64,000 nucleotides of DNA, from NCBI RefSeq assembly GCF_014931715.1, contig NZ_CP063164.1, positions 620,001-684,000 on the forward strand, written 5' to 3'. The stretch is from Sulfurovum indicum (GTDB lineage: Bacteria > Campylobacterota > Campylobacteria > Campylobacterales > Sulfurovaceae). The first letter of the stretch is position 1; the number at the start of each line of letters is the position of its first letter. Below are positions 15,634-24,372 of this stretch, piece by piece. Below the pieces are notes generated by a model. The model made no database searches, was not told the DNA's origin, and worked only from the letters and a program-made list of their open reading frames with translations. Made by a program: the position numbers and the translations under genes.

Positions 15634-16575
15634 ATGTCAATCAAGTGTGCATTTTTATTTCCCGGACAAGGTTCCCAGGCAGTAGGTATGGGAGAGGATT
15701 TTTTTAACAATTCAGAGATCGCAAAACAGATGATCACAGATGCAAGTGAACGAACGGGTATCGATTTTGAGACATTGCTTTTTAAAGAGAATGATCAACT
15801 TGAGAAGACAGAGTTCACGCAACCTGCTATTTTGCTTGTCTCATCGATCGCGCATAAGCTTTTTGAGAACGAAATGCCAATTAAACCAGTGTTCGCACTG
15901 GGGCACTCTTTGGGTGAATTCTCGGCACTTACGGCCGTAGGTGCGATCGATCCGCTTGATGCGGTCGAGCTGGTTAATCTGCGTGGCAAGCTGATGGCGC
16001 AGGCATGTGAAGGTCAGGATGTCGGAATGCTGGTCTCATTGGGGTTGGATGACAAGACCGTAGAGAATATCTGTGAAGAACAGAGAGAAGCAGGGTTGCA
16101 GGTATGGCCGGTAAACTATAATGCCGAAGGACAGATCGTGATCGCCGGTATTAAACCGGATCTGCAAAAACTGGAACCTGTTCTAAAAGAGGCAAAAGCC
16201 AGAAGGGCAATGCTGCTCAATATGTCGGTAGCTTCCCACTGTCCTCTGTTGGAGAGTGCGACTGTACCGTTATCTGAAAAACTTAAAGAAGTACTTAGGG
16301 ATGAGTTTACAGCACCGGTGATCTCCAATGTGACAGCTGAAAAGTACTCTACAAAAGAAGAAGCACTGGAACTGTTGCCCAAACAGCTGGTCTCTCCTGT
16401 CCTCTATAAACAGTCTATAGCAAAATTTGATGAAGAGGTGGACTGTTATGTTGAATTCGGTCACGGCGGTGTGCTCAAAGGGCTGAACAGAAAAGCGACC
16501 AAGAAACCACATTTTGTGGTTTCAGATATGCAGTCTCTGGCAAATGCATTGGAAGAGATAGGCAAACTAAGCTAA
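15634..16575 (+). CDS. fabD: Malonyl-CoA:ACP transacylase
   Basis: 313 residues. It loads malonate onto acyl carrier protein for fatty-acid synthesis. The N-terminal FPGQGSQ motif, the nucleophile motif ALGHSLGEFSAL (active Ser) and a downstream VASHCPLL (active His) are all present; length is normal. The ATG at 15634 follows AAAGGA, and the GTG at 15601 would add an unlikely N-terminus. A TAAAAT box lies at 15557-15562. It begins a long co-directional run to pyrH. Confidence 0.95.
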   Translation: MSIKCAFLFPGQGSQAVGMGEDFFNNSEIAKQMITDASERTGIDFETLLFKENDQLEKTEFTQPAILLVSSIAHKLFENEMPIKPVFALGHSLGEFSALTAVGAIDPLDAVELVNLRGKLMAQACEGQDVGMLVSLGLDDKTVENICEEQREAGLQVWPVNYNAEGQIVIAGIKPDLQKLEPVLKEAKARRAMLLNMSVASHCPLLESATVPLSEKLKEVLRDEFTAPVISNVTAEKYSTKEEALELLPKQLVSPVLYKQSIAKFDEEVDCYVEFGHGGVLKGLNRKATKKPHFVVSDMQSLANALEEIGKLS

Positions 16576-16620
16576 ATTACTGCACTTGGATGTGTGCGGA
16601 ACAGATAAACTAGGATTGAA

Positions 16621-17319
16621 ATGAAAATAGCTATTATGGGTGCAATGCCCGAAGAGATCGAACCTTTGATCGGCCAGCTCGAGAATGTAAGTTCTTCGTT
16701 ATATGCGTCAAATACCTATTATGAGGGAATATATAAAGGGAAAGAGGTAGTTGTTGCCTATTCAAAGATCGGAAAGGTCTTTGCTGCATTGACTGCCACG
16801 ATACTTATCGAAAAATTTGATTGTGATATTCTGCTTTTTTCCGGGGTTGCAGGTGCAATCTCAGAAGAGCTCAAGATCGGTGATCTTATTATTGCAGAAG
16901 GCCTTTGTCAGCACGATCTTGATATAACTGCTTTTGGCCATCCCTACGGATATGTACCGGAGGGAGAGGTTTGTGTCAAAACCGATAAGCATTTACGTCA
17001 GATTGCTAAAACAGTTGCAGAAAAAAAAGGGATTACTCTTAAAGAGGGGGTCATTGCAACCGGTGATCAGTTCGTTGCAGACCCTGAGAGAAAAAAGTGG
17101 ATCGGAGAGACATTCAAAGCAGATGCACTTGAGATGGAGGGTGCCAGTGTGGCAGTGGTCTGTGATGCATTGAATGTACCGTGCTTTATTCTGCGTGCCA
17201 TCTCAGACAGCGCAGATATGGATGCGAGTTTCAACTTCGATGAATTCCTTGAGAGTTCAGCAAAAGTTTCAGCAGGCTTTATCCTCTCTATGGTAGAGGA
17301 AATTGAAGATATTTCATAA
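16621..17319 (+). CDS. mtnN: MTA/SAH nucleosidase (also futalosine pathway)
   Basis: 232 residues of the Pfs family. It hydrolyses methylthioadenosine and S-adenosylhomocysteine; in Campylobacterota the same enzyme type also cleaves aminodeoxyfutalosine for menaquinone synthesis. Motifs: IMGAMPEEIEPL at the N-terminus, FSGVAGAISEELKIGDLIIA, ATGDQFVADPE, and the catalytic ALEMEGASVAVVC and RAISDSAD with Glu and Asp. Complete length. Confidence 0.94.
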   Translation: MKIAIMGAMPEEIEPLIGQLENVSSSLYASNTYYEGIYKGKEVVVAYSKIGKVFAALTATILIEKFDCDILLFSGVAGAISEELKIGDLIIAEGLCQHDLDITAFGHPYGYVPEGEVCVKTDKHLRQIAKTVAEKKGITLKEGVIATGDQFVADPERKKWIGETFKADALEMEGASVAVVCDALNVPCFILRAISDSADMDASFNFDEFLESSAKVSAGFILSMVEEIEDIS

Positions 17320-17368
17320 GAGATGTATTGATGCGGGTGTATAGTCACGCGCCGAAAAAGAGAGAATT

Positions 17369-18181
17369 GTGGAAGATAGAAGACGAGAAGAGACAAACAG
17401 TATTCCAATGAGCCGAAAACTCCTCAAGGTCATAGGCAAGACCAATGTAGAGTTCAGGCTTATCGGTGAAGGAGATAAAGTTCTGGTAGGACTGAGCGGA
17501 GGAAAGGATTCTCTGGCTTTGGTTCATGCACTCAAACATATTCAAAGACATGCACCGTTCAATTTCGAGTTTGAAGCCTGTACGATCAAGTACGGTATGC
17601 CGGATGAGCACTATGACTATCTGGCAGCACACTGTAAAGAGTATGGTATCAAACATACGGTGTACGATACCAATATTTATGAGATCTCTCACGATACCAT
17701 AAGGGAAAATTCTTCATTCTGTTCATACTTTTCACGTATGCGGCGTGGGGCACTCTACAGTTTTGCCCAGGAAGGTGGATTTACCAAAGTGGCATTGGGG
17801 CATCATTTTGATGATGCAGTGGAGAGTTTCTTCATGAATATGTTCTACAACGGAACACTTAGAAGCCTTGCACCTATTTATAAAACGGGTAAAGGTTTTC
17901 ATCTGATCCGTCCACTCATCCAGGTGAGAGAAAGACAACTGAGGGATTTTGCTACCGAGAACAACCTGCAGGTTATTGGTGATGAAGCCTGTCCTGCTAT
18001 GCTGAAAGATGTCAAGATGCCTCATGCCAGAGCCTCTACCAAAGCATGGTTGGCCCAAATGGAAAAAGAGAATAAAGAGATGTTCAAGATGATCAAAGCG
18101 TCCTTCAAGCATATCCATGACGATACGTTCCTGGATCCCAAACGCTGGGAGAGGGATGATATTGTAATGAGTAATGAGTAA
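17369..18181 (+). CDS. TtcA-family tRNA thiolation-like PP-loop protein
   Basis: 270 residues. The ATP pyrophosphatase loop is GLSGGKDSLALVHAL (about 42-56), and GHHFDDAVESFFMNM matches the TtcA/TilS family. TtcA makes 2-thiocytidine-32 in tRNA using an iron-sulfur cluster. The usual CxxC before the RRG motif is here CSYFSRMRRG, so one cysteine is lost; another Cys is kept at GDEACPAML. The function may therefore differ. The start is uncertain: GTG at 17369 or ATG at 17408. The C-terminus (MSNE) is encoded by a 7-bp tandem repeat. Confidence 0.82.
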   Translation: MEDRRREETNSIPMSRKLLKVIGKTNVEFRLIGEGDKVLVGLSGGKDSLALVHALKHIQRHAPFNFEFEACTIKYGMPDEHYDYLAAHCKEYGIKHTVYDTNIYEISHDTIRENSSFCSYFSRMRRGALYSFAQEGGFTKVALGHHFDDAVESFFMNMFYNGTLRSLAPIYKTGKGFHLIRPLIQVRERQLRDFATENNLQVIGDEACPAMLKDVKMPHARASTKAWLAQMEKENKEMFKMIKASFKHIHDDTFLDPKRWERDDIVMSNE

Positions 18182-18191
18182 TGAGTAATGA
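18165..18191 (+). repeat. TAATGAG heptamer tandem repeat at a stop/start junction
   Basis: Three full copies of TAATGAG plus TAATGA. The array supplies the last codons and TAA stop of the TtcA-like gene and the ATG of the next gene (stop 18179-18181, start 18181). Several overlapping ATG and TAA triplets result, and short frames started at the inner ATGs stop within the array. Confidence 0.9.
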
Positions 18192-19146
18192 AAAACAGAC
18201 TGTTTTAAAAGCCGGAAGAATAGATAAAATACTCTCTGATACTTTGGATATCAGCCGTAACCAGATTGAAAAACTTATTAAAGAAGGGCTTGTATCTGTT
18301 AATGGCAGAACTGTGAGAAAAACCAGTTTCAAAGTGGAAGAGGGTGATGAGATAGCCTACGTGTTCAAAAAGGCTGAAAAGCGTGAGCCTGTAGAGGTTG
18401 ATTTTGATGTTGAAGTCCTCTATGAGGATGAATATCTTCTGGTGATCAACAAGCCTTCGGGGCTTGTCGTACATCCGGCTCCTTCGGTGAAGGAGCCGAC
18501 ACTGGTTGACTGGCTGGTCCAAAAGGGTATTTCTCTCTCCACCATTTCCGGAGAAGAGCGTCACGGGATCGTACACCGTATCGACAAAGAGACGACAGGC
18601 GCTTTGGTGGTTGCCAAAGACAACAGGGTGCATATGAAACTCAGTGAACAGTTGCAGGAGAAGAGTATGGGACGCTATTATCTTGCATTGATCGATCATC
18701 CGCTGAAAGATGATGTCACTGTGGACAAACCTATAGGACGTAATCCGAAGAACCGTTTGAAAATGGATGTCGTACCACACGGGAAAGAGGCAAAAACAGC
18801 TTTTAAAAAGCTTTTGGCATCACAGTATGATATTGAGCTGGTCTCTGCCAAACTCTTTACCGGACGTACCCATCAGATACGGGTACATCTGAACACACTG
18901 GGACGCCATATACTGGGAGATGATTTATATGGCTTTAAGAGCAAAAGAGATAAAATTCCAAGAGTTTATCTGCATGCCTATCTGCTCTATCTGACTCATC
19001 CTGTGACGGGGAAACAGATGGAGTTTGTTGCCCCGCTTTTTGACGATATGCAAACCTATCTGACAAAATATTTTGAAGAAGACGAGATCGAAAAGAAGCT
19101 TGATCCGAAGTGTTTGAAAGAGGGGTTTCAGGTTTTAGGTGTGTAA
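18181..19146 (+). CDS. RluA/RluD-family 23S rRNA pseudouridine synthase
   Basis: 321 residues. An N-terminal S4 RNA-binding domain (about 8-65; RIDKILSDTLDISRNQIEKLIKEGLVSVNG) is followed by the catalytic domain. The active Asp lies in HGIVHRIDKETTGALVVAK, and TGRTHQIRVHL is the second family motif. It isomerises uridines in rRNA; the S4 domain and length favour the RluD type. The start codon shares one base with the stop of the preceding gene. Confidence 0.9.
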   Translation: MSNEKQTVLKAGRIDKILSDTLDISRNQIEKLIKEGLVSVNGRTVRKTSFKVEEGDEIAYVFKKAEKREPVEVDFDVEVLYEDEYLLVINKPSGLVVHPAPSVKEPTLVDWLVQKGISLSTISGEERHGIVHRIDKETTGALVVAKDNRVHMKLSEQLQEKSMGRYYLALIDHPLKDDVTVDKPIGRNPKNRLKMDVVPHGKEAKTAFKKLLASQYDIELVSAKLFTGRTHQIRVHLNTLGRHILGDDLYGFKSKRDKIPRVYLHAYLLYLTHPVTGKQMEFVAPLFDDMQTYLTKYFEEDEIEKKLDPKCLKEGFQVLGV

Positions 19147-19170
19147 GAAATTTCCAATAAGCAGGAAGCT

Positions 19171-20352
19171 ATGCCTCACATTAAAGTCAAACCGTTCGAT
19201 ACCGCCATTGTTGAAGAAAAAATCCCACAAAGCAGTCTATTGACATTCCGTGCAACAGCACTTAACCGGGGTGATGAACTTTGGGGGGTGGAAGTGGAAG
19301 GAAAAGAGTTCCTGCTTCAGGTCAAACCTGCTGGGAGCAATGTACTTATCAAGTATGACAAAGTAACCAGGCCGCTAAGGGTCAACCTGCTTAAAGAAGC
19401 ATTGGCACAGGTGGCAAAAGAGCTTGAGCTTGAGATCATCGCATCCAATATTGCACAGCATAAAGAGACACTGTTTGCCTCTGCATATGAGAAGAAGATA
19501 GAGGATTTTGAAAATATTGCTTTCCCTAAAGAAAAGGTCTCTGTTGAGGTAGGGTTTGGATCAGGGAGACATTTGCTCTACCAGGCGAAGAAAAACCCGG
19601 ATACACTTTTTATAGGACTTGAGATCCATACACCGTCAGCACAGCAGGTACTTAAACAGATCGAACTGCAGGGCCTGGAGAATATCTGGGTGGTCAACTA
19701 TGATGCAAGGCTTTTTCTGGAGATGCTTCCCTCCAATCTTCTGGATCAGATCTTTGTGCATTTCCCTGTACCATGGGACAAAAAGCCGCACCGGCGTGTG
19801 ATCAGTCCCAGTTTTCTCAATGAATCCATGCGAGTTCTTCATAAGGAAGGGCGGCTGGAACTTCGTACAGACAGTAATAACTACTTCTGGTATGCACTGG
19901 AGACTTTCTTTGCTGCTCCCAAAATAGAGCTGGAGGTACGTAAAAATGAAGCACTGGAGGTCACCAGCAAATATGAAGCACGCTGGCTCAGGCAGGAGAA
20001 AGACATTTATGACGTTTACGTAACATCTAAAGAGATGTCAGCACCCAGAGAAGTCCTGATTGACTTTAACTTTAACAATGTAAAATACAGCAAAGGGGTT
20101 GAAACATGTCTGCCTGCAAAAACATTGGTATTTGAAGACTATTTCGTACATATTGAACGTCTCTACAGGATCGGTGGAAGCAAGATGCTTATCAAGTGCT
20201 CATTCGGCAGTTTTGATCGGCCTGAACATAAGTATATTTTGCTTGAAGAGGAAGGATGCCGGTACTTTGTCTCTCCACCGGTTAAGACCAGTGTAAACCA
20301 CAAAGCCCATCAAAAAATAACGGAGTTGCTCAATAATGTCAAATGTAATTAG
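19171..20352 (+). CDS. trmB: tRNA (guanine-46-N7)-methyltransferase, long form
   Basis: 393 residues, far longer than the roughly 240 of E. coli TrmB. The methyltransferase core is central (about 125-280): VEVGFGSGRHLLYQAKKNPDTLFIGLEIH binds SAM, and IFVHFPVPWDKKPHRRVISPSFLNE is the TrmB signature. An N-terminal extension of about 120 residues and a C-terminal one of about 110 are typical of the Campylobacterota form; their role is unknown. The 3' end overlaps ftsE by 17 bases. Confidence 0.92.
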   Translation: MPHIKVKPFDTAIVEEKIPQSSLLTFRATALNRGDELWGVEVEGKEFLLQVKPAGSNVLIKYDKVTRPLRVNLLKEALAQVAKELELEIIASNIAQHKETLFASAYEKKIEDFENIAFPKEKVSVEVGFGSGRHLLYQAKKNPDTLFIGLEIHTPSAQQVLKQIELQGLENIWVVNYDARLFLEMLPSNLLDQIFVHFPVPWDKKPHRRVISPSFLNESMRVLHKEGRLELRTDSNNYFWYALETFFAAPKIELEVRKNEALEVTSKYEARWLRQEKDIYDVYVTSKEMSAPREVLIDFNFNNVKYSKGVETCLPAKTLVFEDYFVHIERLYRIGGSKMLIKCSFGSFDRPEHKYILLEEEGCRYFVSPPVKTSVNHKAHQKITELLNNVKCN

Positions 20353-21010
20353 TGCGAAGAATCTGACTTTGGCGTATGACAATGGTAGAAAAGAGATCAT
20401 TAAAAATGCAAACTTCAGTATTGGAAAAGGGGATTTTGTTTTTATCACAGGTCCCAGCGGTTCAGGTAAATCGACATTGTTGAAGGCACTTTACGGACAG
20501 ATCAGACCAAAAGAGGGAAGTCTGGTGGTAGGAGGGGTTGATCTTGCCAGCGTCAAGGCACGCAAACTGCAGGAGCTGCGTACCCACCTGGGGATCATTT
20601 TTCAGGACTATAAGCTTATTAATGAATGGACTGTAGCAAAGAATGTTGTACTTCCGCTGATGATCGCAGGATACTCTATCGATGTGCAGAACACCCAGGC
20701 ACACAGACTGCTTAAACATGTAAAGTTGGCTGAGCATGCCGAGAAGTTCCCTTTGGAACTAAGCGGTGGTGAACAACAGCGTGTAGGAGTAGCCAGAGCT
20801 TTGGCGAAGAACCCGGTGGTTATTCTGGCTGATGAACCTACAGGGAATCTTGATGATTACTCTTCCAATGTGATCTGGGATCTGATGGAGAATGCCTGTC
20901 AGCAGCTTGAGACTACTGTACTGGTGGTTACACACAAGATCCCGACGATCTTCTCACTGCCGTATCGTCACTTTATTATCGAGAGCAAGGGTGTGTATGA
21001 AGTTCATTAA
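20336..21010 (+). CDS. ftsE: Cell-division ABC transporter ATPase FtsE
   Basis: 224 residues of the FtsE/LolD class. It has a Walker [10 protein letters not shown] (about 42-50), signature [16 protein letters not shown], Walker [12 protein letters not shown] and the switch His in VVTHK. FtsE hydrolyses ATP at the divisome to drive FtsX, which activates peptidoglycan hydrolases through EnvC. The overlap with ftsX and the envC-like gene next in line make the FtsE assignment firm. Confidence 0.92.
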   Translation: MSNVISAKNLTLAYDNGRKEIIKNANFSIGKGDFVFITGPSGSGKSTLLKALYGQIRPKEGSLVVGGVDLASVKARKLQELRTHLGIIFQDYKLINEWTVAKNVVLPLMIAGYSIDVQNTQAHRLLKHVKLAEHAEKFPLELSGGEQQRVGVARALAKNPVVILADEPTGNLDDYSSNVIWDLMENACQQLETTVLVVTHKIPTIFSLPYRHFIIESKGVYEVH

Positions 21011-21812
21011 AAATCATTTGATGTTTATTTTGCCATTGATGGCAATACTGCTTGGGATCGAGTTCTATCTTGTGTTTGACCGTACGACAGACTCGTATGA
21101 GAAAGGACTTAAAGAGGGATATACGATGCTTGTTGTAACCCAAAAACCTGTGGAGCTCTCCAGGCTTAAAGCCCTTAATGAACACATTGCCGGCTCTGAG
21201 GCGATCAAACGGGAGAATATCGTTTCGGAAGTAGCCCAGGGGGTCAGCAAAGAGAGTAAAAAAGAGATTCTTGCGCTGCTTCCGTATTTTTATAATGTCG
21301 GCTTGGACAGTTATCTGGGTACAAAAGAGATCGAAAAGATAAAAAATGACCTTGAAAAAGATCCGAATATAAAGCGTGTTGAGACTTTTGGCAGCAGTTA
21401 CAGTTCGGCCTACAGGCTCTTTTCCTTCATCAAGTTCCTTTTGAAGGTCTTTATCGGCTTTATGGGAGTCGTCAGCCTTTTCCTCATAATCAAGCAGATG
21501 GAGATCTGGAAGTATGCACATAAAGAGCGTATGCAGGTGATGGAGATATTCGGTGCACCGCTGATGCTGCGTTCAGGGGTACTCTTTAAAATAGCAATTT
21601 TTGATGCGTTTATTGCGACACTTTTTACTTCAGCGATCTTCTTTTATGTAAAATTTGTCTGGGCAGCACAAAGCGGTATCGATCTGATGATGCAAAAACA
21701 GGATGAGCTTTTCAGGTTGACCGATATGGCTATTTTACTTGCGGCAGCCCTTTTACTTGTGATTATTGCAGTCTACAGTGTTGTTTTCAGTTCCAGGGGA
21801 GTACAGGAGTGA
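20997..21812 (+). CDS. ftsX: Cell-division ABC transporter permease FtsX
   Basis: 271 residues, with a membrane helix near the N-terminus (about 5-22, LMFILPLMAILLGIEFYLVF), a periplasmic loop (about 23-135) and three further helices (about 140-165, 198-220, 240-262). This is the FtsX layout: the loop contacts EnvC. The ATG at 20997 overlaps the ftsE end by 14 bases; longer upstream frames would duplicate ftsE coding. It overlaps the envC-like start by 4 bases. Confidence 0.88.
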   Translation: MKFIKNHLMFILPLMAILLGIEFYLVFDRTTDSYEKGLKEGYTMLVVTQKPVELSRLKALNEHIAGSEAIKRENIVSEVAQGVSKESKKEILALLPYFYNVGLDSYLGTKEIEKIKNDLEKDPNIKRVETFGSSYSSAYRLFSFIKFLLKVFIGFMGVVSLFLIIKQMEIWKYAHKERMQVMEIFGAPLMLRSGVLFKIAIFDAFIATLFTSAIFFYVKFVWAAQSGIDLMMQKQDELFRLTDMAILLAAALLLVIIAVYSVVFSSRGVQE

Positions 21813-23179
21813 GAGCACTGATCCTCTATCTTTTTCTTGCTGCTTCACTGGTCTGCGGAGCCAGTTCAACTACCAAAAAGATCTCTGTTTCCAAAAAGCA
21901 TTTGAGCAAGGTTCAGAAAGAACAGAAACAGGCATCACGCCGCCTTGACAAGATCGCTAAAGATATCAAGGCAGCTGAAAAGGAGATCACCTATCTGGAA
22001 AAGAAAATAGATCTGCTTGCCAAAGACCAGAATGTCACAGAAGCTTCCTATCATCGTTTGAAAAAGGAGTTGAAGTATTCTGAAAATGAGTTGGCAAGGA
22101 CAGGTCGGGAGCTTGAAAAGAAGCGCAAACAGTTCATCTCTCTGCTCTCTGAACGTTTTTCAGTGATCTTTGCAATGGAGAAGGCGCATGAGCCGACAAA
22201 GAAGTCGATTATTGACCAGGAGGTTTATCGGGTCTACAAAGTACAGAATACCAAGATGCTTGCAGCGTTGAAAAAAGAGATCAGTATACTGAAGAAGAAG
22301 AAAGAGGATACAAAGTATCGGCGCAACAAGACCAGGAATCAGCTTGCACGTATCATCAAAAAGCGTGAAAGCTATGCACAGAAGAAGAAGCAGAAAGAGA
22401 AACTGCTAAAAAAACTTGAGGCAGATGAGGAGAAATATACTGCAAAACTCCAGAAGATTGTTGATAAACAGAATGCTTTGCGTACAACATTGGCAAAGCT
22501 GAACATTTTACACAAGAAGGAGGTTGAAGAGGCACGCAAGAGAGCGGCTGCACGTAAAGAGGCATTGCGTTTGGAGAAAGAGCGTAAGCGAAAACTCAGG
22601 CTTGCCAAAGCCAAGGCGAAAGAGAAAGAACGAAAGGCACTGGAAGCGCTTAAGCGTGCCAAGACAGAAGAGGCACGCAAGAGAGCGCGTATGGCAGCAA
22701 AAGAGGCGGAATCGGAGAGAAAAAAGATTGCCAAAGAGAGCCAGAAAGTGCGTAATATCAACTCCTCTTACAAAAAAGAGGCAGTTTACCGCTACCGGGG
22801 AGGAAAGACGATCTCTCCGATCGCAGGAGCGAGGGTGATCAAGAAGTTCGGTACCTATGTCGACCCCATCTACAAGATTAAAATATTTAATGAGTCGATT
22901 ACACTTCAGGCGCCGTCATCCCCTGCCAAAGTAAAGAATGTACTCAATGGAAAGGTTGTTTTTGCGGGTAAATCCAGTATGCTTGGGAAAGTGGTTGTGG
23001 TCGCACATAGCGGCAAAATGCATACAGTTTATGCCGGTCTTTCCAAGATCGCACCAACCATCCGTGTCGGCACGAAGATCAGAAAAGGGTATGTGGTCGG
23101 AAAAGTAAAAAGCAAGCTGGTATTCCAGGCGACCAAGAATTCAAAGCATATCAATCCGCTTAAACTCATTCGTATTTAA
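21809..23179 (+). CDS. EnvC-like murein hydrolase activator with degenerate LytM domain
   Basis: 456 residues. A signal peptide (about 1-18) is followed by a very long charged coiled coil (about 25-320, rich in Lys/Glu/Arg) and a C-terminal M23/LytM fold (about 330-456). Metal-binding residues of active LytM enzymes are missing: the HxH site reads HTVYAGLSKI where YAHLS is usual, and the first motif reads GTYVDPIY. As in EnvC, it should activate amidases rather than cut the wall itself. The ftsE-ftsX-envC order and the two amidases at 28885-30882 fit this. Confidence 0.88.
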   Translation: MRALILYLFLAASLVCGASSTTKKISVSKKHLSKVQKEQKQASRRLDKIAKDIKAAEKEITYLEKKIDLLAKDQNVTEASYHRLKKELKYSENELARTGRELEKKRKQFISLLSERFSVIFAMEKAHEPTKKSIIDQEVYRVYKVQNTKMLAALKKEISILKKKKEDTKYRRNKTRNQLARIIKKRESYAQKKKQKEKLLKKLEADEEKYTAKLQKIVDKQNALRTTLAKLNILHKKEVEEARKRAAARKEALRLEKERKRKLRLAKAKAKEKERKALEALKRAKTEEARKRARMAAKEAESERKKIAKESQKVRNINSSYKKEAVYRYRGGKTISPIAGARVIKKFGTYVDPIYKIKIFNESITLQAPSSPAKVKNVLNGKVVFAGKSSMLGKVVVVAHSGKMHTVYAGLSKIAPTIRVGTKIRKGYVVGKVKSKLVFQATKNSKHINPLKLIRI

Positions 23180-23224
23180 GTGTAATAACTGCGCTCCTTA
23201 AACCCCTCCTAACCAATATTTGGG

Positions 23225-23964
<740 letters not shown>

Positions 23965-24159
23965 CCGGTCAAAGAGGTTTGTTTTACAACCCTCCGGCAT
24001 AATGCAAATGATGAAAAGTATAAAGCGTAAGATAACTTTTCTCGTTGGCGGCTTTGAAACCGGAGCGGTTGCATAAAAACGAGTATCATTCGCGATATCA
24101 CAGGCAAGTTTTTCAGAAATGAGTGATCTGTCAAAGAATTTTAAAATGAAGGAATAAAA

Positions 24160-24366
24160 ATGAGAACCGAACAATTAACTGCAAAAGCACTTGAGAAAGT
24201 GGACTATGATAAATATCTCTTGGCAAATGCCGTAGGAAAAAGAGCAGAAGAGATCGCAGGCGGCGCCAAGCCGCTTATAGATGTGGACCCTAAAATGGTG
24301 AAGCACACTGACATTGCTCTGCAGGAGATCGCAGAAGGCAAGCTTATAGTAAGTCTTGAGGGATAA
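24160..24366 (+). CDS. rpoZ: RNA polymerase omega subunit
   Basis: 68 residues. It stabilises the beta-prime subunit and mediates ppGpp binding in many bacteria. Features are RTEQLTAKALEKVDYDKYLLANAVGKRAEEIA and KHTDIALQEIAEGKL. The gene directly precedes spoT by six bases, the common rpoZ-spoT pair joining the ppGpp maker with a polymerase subunit. The 195 bases upstream hold no gene. Confidence 0.93.
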   Translation: MRTEQLTAKALEKVDYDKYLLANAVGKRAEEIAGGAKPLIDVDPKMVKHTDIALQEIAEGKLIVSLEG

Positions 24367-24372
24367 CTCCTT

